Source: Chloroflexota bacterium (GTDB taxonomy: Bacteria; Chloroflexota; Anaerolineae; Anaerolineales; Anaerolineaceae). Taken from it: a DNA stretch of 7,046 nt. The DNA is taken from NCBI GenBank assembly GCA_023406965.1, contig JAEXTI010000382.1, positions 1 to 7,046 on the forward strand. The letters run 5' to 3'. Positions within the stretch are counted from its first letter, which is position 1, and every line of letters begins with the position of its first letter. Below are positions 1-4,906 of the stretch, one piece after another. The translations under genes were made by a program, and so were the position numbers. The notes beneath the pieces are model-generated. The model searched no databases. It was not told the DNA's origin and worked only from the letters and a program-made list of their open reading frames with translations.

Positions 1-13
1 TTTCAAAACTCGC

Positions 14-59
14 ATTACTTTTATTTGGCGGGCGAAGCCCGCGATTCGTCGAAAGTAAT
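14..59. repeat. Nested inverted repeats
   Basis: An outer perfect 8-bp inverted repeat (ATTACTTT at 14-21, AAAGTAAT at 52-59) encloses an inner perfect 6-bp GC-only hairpin (GCGGGC at 28-33, GCCCGC at 37-42, loop GAA). Neither strand has a run of T after the inner stem: the minus strand continues CAAATAAAAG. It therefore does not look like a standard intrinsic terminator. It could be a structured RNA segment, a small dispersed repeat or part of a mobile-element end. The pairing is directly visible; the role is unknown. Confidence 0.45.
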
Positions 60-160
60 CCCTGTGGCTGAGCAATTACGAAGAAACTTGAATTGTATGT
101 GCGTGTCGGATGCTTTTCGCCCCACAAGCACTTTCAATTCAATGGCTTAATTGGACAAAG

Positions 161-188
161 CGTAGGGGAATCGTAGGGTAAGCGTAGG
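161..188. repeat. Three CGTAGG direct repeats at 11-nt period
   Basis: CGTAGG begins at 161, 172 and 183, exactly 11 nt apart, so all three copies face the same side of the helix. The intervening 5 nt differ between copies (GGAAT, GTAAG). On the minus strand the copies read CCTACG and follow a TTGACG hexamer at 191-196. Tandem sites at 11-nt period are typical of OmpR/PhoB-family response regulators, so an operator is possible. I see no good -10 at the right distance and no downstream gene inside the window. Confidence 0.35.
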
Positions 189-264
189 TTTCCCGTCAAG
201 TACACTCAGTTATTTATTGGTAATATATGTGCAAGGGCGACTTCTCTTCTTCTCCTCCTTTAAA

Positions 265-297
265 TTGATCGCCGGGGTCGGCGTCCCCGGCGATCAA
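265..297 (-). terminator. GC-rich hairpin after the left operon
   Basis: A perfect 13-bp stem (265-277 with 285-297, core CGCCGGGG / CCCCGGCG) closes a 7-nt loop. It starts 25 nt beyond the TAA of the phosphoribosyltransferase gene. AT-rich flanks (TTTAA on both sides, allowing a CAA bulge at 298-300) can extend the stem. On the minus strand the stem is followed by AATTTAAAGG, so the T-tract is short. Position and stability favour transcription termination or 3'-end protection, but it is not a textbook intrinsic terminator. Confidence 0.55.
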
Positions 298-322
298 CAA
301 TTTAAGCGAGGAGTTATTTGTT

Positions 323-874
323 TTAATCCGTAAACACCGGAATGTGCCCCAGCGAGATGATCTCGGCCCACTTGGCCCGTTCACCCTCGGTCAAAATGGC
401 GGCCTCAGCCACCACCTCGGCCCCGGCTTTATCCAGCAACATGCGCATGCCCTGCAGGGTCGAGCCGGTGCTGATCACGTCATCCAGAATGACTACCTTC
501 TTGCCCTGCATCAGCTCGCGGTCTTTCTCGTCCAAGAACAGCGTTTGCGGCTGACCGGTCGTGATAGATAACGTTTCGGCGCGCAGCGCGTCGCCCATAT
601 AGGGCTTATAAGCCTTGCGTAGAATCACGTAGGGCTTGTTCATCTCGTAGGATAGACCGTGCGCCAGGGGGATGCTCTTGGCTTCGGCGGTCACCAGGAT
701 GTCAAATTTAATTTCTGCCAGTTTTTGAGCCAGAGCTTTCGAGCAAGCCGTGACCAGCTCGGTGTCGCCTAGAATGTTCAAGATGGCGATGCGCAAACCG
801 GGCTTGATTTCGAACAGGCGCAACTCGCGGTGGACGCCCGCGATATCGATGGGATAGGTCGGTCGGTCAGCCAT
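323..874 (-). CDS. Apt/Xpt-like purine phosphoribosyltransferase family protein
   Basis: This 183-residue protein belongs to the type I phosphoribosyltransferase fold. Such enzymes join a base (usually a purine) to PRPP in the cytoplasm for salvage, though some relatives are regulators. The PRPP-binding signature is clear at about residues 127-139: a hydrophobic strand, the acidic pair Asp131-Asp132, then STGST. An earlier VTAEAKSIPLAHG segment (61-73) sits where Apt has its base-site loop, and a basic YVILRKAYKPY stretch follows (82-92). The length fits Apt and Xpt (about 170-195). The start is the ATG at 872-874, with an AGAGGA Shine-Dalgarno (882-887) 7 nt upstream that overlaps the stop of the preceding GIY-YIG gene. 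It is the last gene of the three-gene operon. The base specificity cannot be read from the sequence; an Apt assignment is only the nearest guess, and a PurR-like regulatory role is not excluded. Confidence 0.85.
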   Translation of the reverse strand: MADRPTYPIDIAGVHRELRLFEIKPGLRIAILNILGDTELVTACSKALAQKLAEIKFDILVTAEAKSIPLAHGLSYEMNKPYVILRKAYKPYMGDALRAETLSITTGQPQTLFLDEKDRELMQGKKVVILDDVISTGSTLQGMRMLLDKAGAEVVAEAAILTEGERAKWAEIISLGHIPVFTD

Positions 875-886
875 TGTCGGTTCCTC

Positions 887-1147
887 TCATTCGGATGGGG
901 GTTGGTAAGAAAGGGCCAGAGCCCGTTTTTGATCATGCTTGAGCATCTTCAAGCGCCGCTCGCGGCGCATGGCGGACGTCCGATCGGGCTGCTCCTCGAC
1001 ATAAACCAGCCGCACCGGGCAGCGCACGCGCGTATAGCGCGCGCCGCGCCCACGATTATGCTGCCGCTCTCGGCGTTTGGGGTCGGTGGTCCAGCCGGTA
1101 TAGTAGGTGCCGTCGGCGCACTCCAGGATATAACAGTAACAGGCCAT
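887..1147 (-). CDS. GIY-YIG nuclease family protein (UPF0213, YhbQ-like)
   Basis: This small protein (86 residues) is almost entirely a GIY-YIG domain. The two halves of the signature are YIL at 6-8 and YYTGWT at 15-20, followed by TDPKRRERQHN (21-31) with the conserved Arg and Asn region, and RRERRLK at 61-67 where Glu63 is the likely metal ligand. Layout and length match the UPF0213/YhbQ/YazA group of stand-alone GIY-YIG proteins, which are linked to DNA cleavage but whose cellular role is poorly settled. The ATG at 1145-1147 is preferred because the domain begins immediately after it; a longer reading from 1252 would only add sequence overlapping the upstream gene. The start lies 5 nt past the TyrA-like stop, and a purine-rich AAGGAAGGAAG in the end of that gene can serve as ribosome site, although it lies rather far (about 12 nt). 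Translational coupling is likely. Confidence 0.88.
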   Translation of the reverse strand: MACYCYILECADGTYYTGWTTDPKRRERQHNRGRGARYTRVRCPVRLVYVEEQPDRTSAMRRERRLKMLKHDQKRALALSYQPPSE

Positions 1148-1152
1148 CGCGG

Positions 1153-2145
1153 CTACTTGCTTCCTTCCTTGTTGCGCGGGCGCAGGCCAATCAGCCGCCC
1201 GAGCATATCTCCGGCGGAGGGTAGCGCAGGGGGTTTTTGTTTCGTCTCCCATTCACCCTTCAATCGCTGTCCGCGCCAGGTTTGTTGGCCTTTGTAGGCT
1301 TTTTCCAGGCGAGCCTCTAACGCAACCGTGTTGCCCTGCGCTACTTCCGCGCGCAGATCTTTCAGCTCGCCGGTCAATTCGTCCAGCAGGCGCAGGACGT
1401 TATCGCGGTTGGCCGCCAGAGCCTGGGCCAGCGAACGAGCGCCGCCGGTCTCGTCCAGGGTTTGGGCGGCCAGCGCGAAGGGCTTGCCCGCCACCTTGCG
1501 CGCCTCAGCCCAACCCGGTTGATCGAGCGAAGCCTTCACCAGCCCTGCCGCCAACAGTTCGGGCAGCAGCTTCACCGCCGAGATGAGCCCATCCACTTCC
1601 AAGGGATCGGAGATCATGGGCGTGGCGCCGAGCAGGTGGATGAGATTCTCGGTCAGGGTAATGGCGCTTTCATCAGTGCCCACCGGGCTGGTGATGAAGA
1701 TCAGGCTGCCCTGAAAGTAGTCGGCATGTGCCGCAGAAAGTCCTTGCGCGTTATCCAATAGGTGCGCAGCCGCCACAGTGGGCGTGGCGGTCAGGAAGTA
1801 GCGGTCCTCGTTGGGAAACAACTCTTTGGCCCAGGCGGTCGATTGGCTCGCGGCGGGTGATGTATCAATCACCACCACGCCGGGCTTCAAATCGGCGGCG
1901 ATGGCTTTGAGGGTATCGTAGACTTCCTCCAACGGAACTGCCAGGACGACCACATCCGCCGCCTCCACAGACGATGGCAGGTTGAACACCACCTTGTCCA
2001 CCGCGCCCATTTTTTGCGCCTGTTTCGACACTTCGGGTTCGCGATCGCTGCCCACGCGGGTCACCTGGTCTTTGGCCTTCCCCAGGGCTAATCCAATGGA
2101 CGCGCCCACCTGTCCTAAACCAAGAATGGTAATTTGAACGGTCAT
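1153..2145 (-). CDS. TyrA-like (prephenate dehydrogenase family) oxidoreductase, atypical active site
   Basis: This 330-residue protein has the TyrA layout: an N-terminal Rossmann NAD(P) domain and a helical C-terminal domain. The nucleotide site is GLGQVG at 9-14, with Asp34 in SDRE after the second strand, which suggests NAD rather than NADP. LAVPLEEV (68-75) and VVIDTSP (91-97) match the later Rossmann strands of TyrA. The C-terminal part keeps the family's ADP... pattern in modified form: SDPLEVDGLISAVKLLPELL (179-198) and QPGWAEARKVAG (209-220). However, the place where TyrA carries its catalytic HPMAG-type motif reads TATPTV (119-124), so the catalytic His is missing, and the usual FRDxTR region reads FALAAQT (223-229). 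A basic, proline-containing tail (about 285-330) is extra. Start ATG 2143-2145 is supported by GGAGAGGA at 2152-2159 and by the Rossmann strand beginning directly. First gene of the left operon. The fold is confident; classical prephenate or arogenate dehydrogenase activity is doubtful. Confidence 0.8.
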   Translation of the reverse strand: MTVQITILGLGQVGASIGLALGKAKDQVTRVGSDREPEVSKQAQKMGAVDKVVFNLPSSVEAADVVVLAVPLEEVYDTLKAIAADLKPGVVVIDTSPAASQSTAWAKELFPNEDRYFLTATPTVAAAHLLDNAQGLSAAHADYFQGSLIFITSPVGTDESAITLTENLIHLLGATPMISDPLEVDGLISAVKLLPELLAAGLVKASLDQPGWAEARKVAGKPFALAAQTLDETGGARSLAQALAANRDNVLRLLDELTGELKDLRAEVAQGNTVALEARLEKAYKGQQTWRGQRLKGEWETKQKPPALPSAGDMLGRLIGLRPRNKEGSK

Positions 2146-2182
2146 AGGGTATCCTCTCCGGCACTGCGATGCCGCAAGATCC

Positions 2183-2188
2183 ATTATA
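2183..2188 (-). promoter_or_regulatory. Consensus -10 element ahead of the TyrA-like operon
   Basis: The minus strand carries TATAAT here, a perfect sigma-70-type -10 hexamer, preceded by TGTAC. Transcription would start near 2176, leaving a leader of about 30 nt before the ATG at 2145, with the GGAGAGGA ribosome site at 2152-2159. At 15-18 nt spacing the upstream sequence (CCTTTC, TTTCGG) is a poor -35. The promoter would therefore be weak, activator-dependent, or helped by other contacts. It lies immediately after the palindrome at 2212-2245, which fits an operon boundary. Confidence 0.55.
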
Positions 2189-2211
2189 GTACAAAGGTGG
2201 AAGCCGAAAGG

Positions 2212-2245
2212 AGACGTGACAGGTTTCGGAAAACCTGTCACGTCT
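2212..2245. repeat. Perfect 15-bp palindrome between the two operons
   Basis: The left arm (2212-2226, core ACGTGACAGGTTT) and right arm (2231-2245, core AAACCTGTCACGT) are exact reverse complements around a 4-nt loop, CGGA. One wobble pair (2211/2246) and a further G-C pair (2210/2247) can lengthen it. It begins 16 nt after the stop of the membrane protein gene, as a terminator would, but the minus strand continues CCTTTCGGC with no T-run. The long perfect arms also resemble dispersed palindromic (REP-like) elements found between genes in many genomes. A terminator, a repeat and an operator all remain possible. Confidence 0.6.
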
Positions 2246-2261
2246 TCGGGAAGATCTTGAT

Positions 2262-3764
2262 CTAGCGAAGCTTTTTGCGCTTGTAGCGATCCCAAACCCA
2301 GCCGCCCGCGAGGATCAACACGCTGAGGGCCACAATCCAGCCCACCATCGTGAAGAAGGGCAACTTTTGACTGCTCCCGGCATAGCGCACCAGGTACCAT
2401 TGGGTGAAAAAGCCCAGGAAGACCGCTTCTACCAGAAGCCAGCGCAGCAGCCAGGGGTCGCGGGTGGCAATGGCCCGCTGCACGGCCCAGGCCGCCAGCA
2501 ACGCCAACCACACCAGGAAGATGGTACGGTAGCGCGGGTTGTCGGTCATGTCGCCCCCAGCGCGCGCCGAAGCCACCACCACCCACACCGCCGCCAGCAG
2601 CAGTGCCCAGATCATGCGCTTGCGTTCAGCCGCGTCGGCACTGCGCCAGACGGTCAAAGCTGCATAAGCCAGCAGGGGCAGCAGCGCATACCAGCCTAGT
2701 GCGCGCAGCACCGCCACGTTGTGCCACAGAGGGATGGCCGGATCGGCGATAGTAGCCGGAAGCACCGGCTGCAACAAACCGTAGATAACAATGAAAGGCG
2801 GGTGCAACAGCTCCGGTAAATTTTTGAGCACCGAAGACAGCATCCCCGATTGGCGCATGGTGACCAGCATGTCCCAACCGGCCACCTCGCGGAACCAATA
2901 CCAGGTGAAGGCCATCACCGCCAGCGCCCCCGCGGCCAGGCCAATCCAGCCCAGGCTGCCCCAGCGCTTGCCTAGAATATACTCGATCCAGAACAACAGA
3001 GCCAGCGCCCCGGCGATGAACAACGCGGCGCGGTAGGAGATGAGCGCCATGCCACCCACCGAGAGCAGCCCCGCGATGACCGCAGCGCGACGATCTTCCC
3101 GCCAACCCAGCACGGCCCAAAAGGCCACCGCGCTGAGGCCGATCAGGTAAGGTTCGCGCATCTGCGAAGCGGTGAAGAACAACCCCTCAGGATAGAGAAT
3201 GTAAACCCACACAGCCAGCGCTGCAAGCTTTGCGTTCCAGCCCAGCGTCAGCGCCCGGCGCAGAAAAGGCACACCCAGGGCAAAGATCAAGGCGCCAGGG
3301 ATGAGCATGAGCATTTGCCGGTGCGCATCGGGGCTTAAGAAGCGGTAAATGGCTGCCGAAAGCAGCCCCAGCCCGCCGTATTGGTCGGAGCCGAATTGCA
3401 ACTCGGTGTTAAAAAACAACGAGGTTCCCGATTGAGCCACCTGAAAGGCTTCCACGTCGCGCCGCCAGGCGTCGGGGAACAGGTAACCGGCTTGCTGCGC
3501 GGGCTCGGGATAACCCCAGGCGGGCAAGGCCAGGGTAAAGAAAACGCCCAGGCCCAGGCGCAACAGGAAGGCCAGCGCGATCATGACGGCCAGGCCGCGC
3601 CCACCACCGCCCCAACGCCAGGCCGCATACAAGGCCACAGCAGAGAGTAGTAGAAGCAGGCCAAAACCAGCCAGCGAGATGCCAAGCGCTCCCGGCGAGA
3701 ACAAGGCCAGGGCCAGGGCAATTAAGAGAGCGGGGATGATCCAGGCCAAAATATGTCGGCGCAT
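2262..3764 (-). CDS. Polytopic membrane protein, possible GT-C glycosyltransferase or glycan polymerase
   Basis: This 500-residue protein is dominated by hydrophobic helices (roughly 10 to 13 segments, the first at about 5-22 and the last at about 472-490) and ends in a basic cytoplasmic-looking tail, RYKRKKLR. After the second or third helix there is a long polar loop (about 82-130) with FPDAWRRD (96-103) and SDQYGG (126-131). Later motifs are MREPYLIG (202-209) and DNPRYR (408-413). A first external loop rich in acidic residues, a mid-protein xREP motif and a late NPRYR-like motif recall lipid-phosphate-sugar-dependent GT-C enzymes, but I cannot identify the family with certainty; an O-antigen polymerase or ligase role is an alternative. 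The start is well fixed: GGAGGT at 3772-3777 lies 7 nt before the ATG. It starts 4 nt after the GT4 gene stop and is the last gene of the glycan block, which supports a role in assembling the same glycan. Confidence 0.75.
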   Translation of the reverse strand: MRRHILAWIIPALLIALALALFSPGALGISLAGFGLLLLLSAVALYAAWRWGGGGRGLAVMIALAFLLRLGLGVFFTLALPAWGYPEPAQQAGYLFPDAWRRDVEAFQVAQSGTSLFFNTELQFGSDQYGGLGLLSAAIYRFLSPDAHRQMLMLIPGALIFALGVPFLRRALTLGWNAKLAALAVWVYILYPEGLFFTASQMREPYLIGLSAVAFWAVLGWREDRRAAVIAGLLSVGGMALISYRAALFIAGALALLFWIEYILGKRWGSLGWIGLAAGALAVMAFTWYWFREVAGWDMLVTMRQSGMLSSVLKNLPELLHPPFIVIYGLLQPVLPATIADPAIPLWHNVAVLRALGWYALLPLLAYAALTVWRSADAAERKRMIWALLLAAVWVVVASARAGGDMTDNPRYRTIFLVWLALLAAWAVQRAIATRDPWLLRWLLVEAVFLGFFTQWYLVRYAGSSQKLPFFTMVGWIVALSVLILAGGWVWDRYKRKKLR

Positions 3765-3768
3765 GATG

Positions 3769-4902
3769 TCAACCTCCAGACAGGAATGGGGCCAGCGCGT
3801 TGCGCTCGCGCTCCAGCAGGTCGTAGCGCTGCCCGGCCAGGGCGGCCTGTTCGGCCAGTGATTGGCGATAGGCAGGGTCTTGGATCAGGTGCTGCAGGGC
3901 GTCAGCCCAGGACTCCACATCCTCGGGCAGCGCAAAAGCCGCGTTGCGATCGTCCAGCACCTCGTGGAACACGGGCAGGTCGCTGCTCAGAATGGCGCGG
4001 CCCACCGCCAGGTATTCAAACAGCTTCATCGGGCTGCAATAGGCGGCTGTGTTGCCGCCGCCCGCCACCGCGATGCGCCGTTCGTAGGGCATGAGCAGAA
4101 TGTCCGCCGCGGCCTGATACAGGGCCAGGCGGGCGTTGGGAATAAACCCGGTGAAGGTCACGTTGGCCAGCCCAGCTTCGGCGGCCCGCTCGCGGTAAGC
4201 CTGCACATCTTCAGGCCGCCCACCTACCCACAGGAAGCGCACCGCTGGAAAGCGCTCGGCCAGCGCCAGGAACAGGTCACCGCCGCGCCCGGCATACAGA
4301 TGCCCAAAGCAGCCCACCGTCAGCCCCTGGAGCAGGCCCAGTTGAGCGCGGGCCGCTTCCGAGGTGGGCAAATCGGCGTAGCGCTCGCGATCTACGCCGC
4401 TGGGCAGCAGCACCACCTGCTCGGGAGGCAGCGGCGGCGGGAAGCGCTCTTCCAGGGCCAGGCGCAGGGCCTGGGTGATGGGTCCCAGCACCTTGCGACC
4501 CGGCAGGCGCAAAAAGGCGCGCATCCACAACGGCCCCAGCGTGCCCACCGGCAGGTCATGGGCTTCCAACAGCACAGGTTTCTTGCTCAGCAAAGCCAGA
4601 ATTGCCGCATGAGACGCCCAGGTATACACCAAATCAGCCTGCCAGGCCACGGCCCGGCGCACGGCCTTCCAGACGAAATCGTAGCGCTTCCAGGCCGGGT
4701 TCCACGGCACCCATTCGATTTCAAAGCGCGTGTGCAGTCCGTAAGGCTCAGCCAGCGCTTCCCAGGCCGAAGCCTGCTCGCCGCCCACCAGGCACAGCAC
4801 CTCGTGCCCCAACTGGCGCAGGGCCTGACAGACCTTGAGGGCCTGGATGCTGTTGGCGTTTCCGGAGGGCACCAACGCGGTGGAAATCACGGCAATACGC
4901 AT
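3769..4902 (-). CDS. GT4-family glycosyltransferase
   Basis: This 377-residue protein has the GT-B double-Rossmann form of GT4 retaining glycosyltransferases, which move a sugar from a nucleotide donor to a lipid-linked acceptor on the cytoplasmic side. The N-terminal domain opens with MRIAVIST and has the acceptor-side region SGNANSIQALKVCQAL (13-28); EAHDLP is at 113-118. The C-terminal donor domain has LPSGVD (166-171), a GHLYAGRGGDL glycine loop (200-210) and SPMKLFEYLAVG (290-301) with Glu296. In the EX7E signature the first Glu position is Tyr288, a known type of variation but worth noting. I choose the ATG at 4900-4902 because the first beta strand begins there; a start at 4947 would add 15 non-homologous-looking residues overlapping the flippase gene. 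It begins 4 nt after the flippase stop with no strong Shine-Dalgarno, so coupling is likely. The transferred sugar is unknown. Confidence 0.9.
   Translation of the reverse strand: MRIAVISTALVPSGNANSIQALKVCQALRQLGHEVLCLVGGEQASAWEALAEPYGLHTRFEIEWVPWNPAWKRYDFVWKAVRRAVAWQADLVYTWASHAAILALLSKKPVLLEAHDLPVGTLGPLWMRAFLRLPGRKVLGPITQALRLALEERFPPPLPPEQVVLLPSGVDRERYADLPTSEAARAQLGLLQGLTVGCFGHLYAGRGGDLFLALAERFPAVRFLWVGGRPEDVQAYRERAAEAGLANVTFTGFIPNARLALYQAAADILLMPYERRIAVAGGGNTAAYCSPMKLFEYLAVGRAILSSDLPVFHEVLDDRNAAFALPEDVESWADALQHLIQDPAYRQSLAEQAALAGQRYDLLERERNALAPFLSGG
3772..3777 (-). promoter_or_regulatory. Strong Shine-Dalgarno of the membrane protein gene
   Basis: GGAGGT on the minus strand sits 7 nt before the ATG at 3764 and inside the last codons of the GT4 gene. 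It is the best ribosome site in the glycan block, where the flippase and GT4 starts have none that is clear. It fixes the start of the membrane protein and implies independent initiation rather than coupling alone. Confidence 0.7.
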
Positions 4903-4906
4903 ACGC

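Larger units (their letters stand above)
1..322. other. Gene-free left margin with repeats and a hairpin
   Basis: No gene can be called here with confidence. The stretch is visibly richer in A and T than the neighbouring genes. It holds nested inverted repeats (14-59), a second 8-bp inverted repeat (TTGAATTG at 88-95 against CAATTCAA at 135-142), three CGTAGG direct repeats (161-188), a pyrimidine-rich run on the plus strand (241-261) and a strong GC-rich hairpin (265-297). The plus-strand frame beginning at base 1 stays open for 49 codons to a TAA at 148-150. This could be the tail of a gene lying to the left, convergent with the minus-strand operon, or chance. I recognise no domain in that translation. 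Confidence 0.6.

Noticed and set aside
88..142. TTGAATTG / CAATTCAA inverted repeat as a terminator or operator
   Set aside because: The 8-bp AT-rich arms are 39 nt apart and could easily arise by chance; there is no T-run and no adjacent gene.
241..261. AAAGGAGG on the minus strand as a ribosome site
   Set aside because: No ATG or GTG lies at a usable distance; the nearest TTG (233-235) is about 20 nt away and opens only a few codons. It is more likely a purine-rich tract behind the terminator hairpin.
229..333. Short plus-strand frame starting at GTG 229 (about 34 codons)
   Set aside because: It crosses the hairpin, ends inside the phosphoribosyltransferase gene and lacks a ribosome site or recognisable sequence.
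2146..2586. Upstream in-frame extension of the TyrA-like gene
   Set aside because: The added residues would run through the promoter, the palindrome and the end of the membrane protein gene and have no Rossmann features; the ATG at 2145 has a good Shine-Dalgarno.
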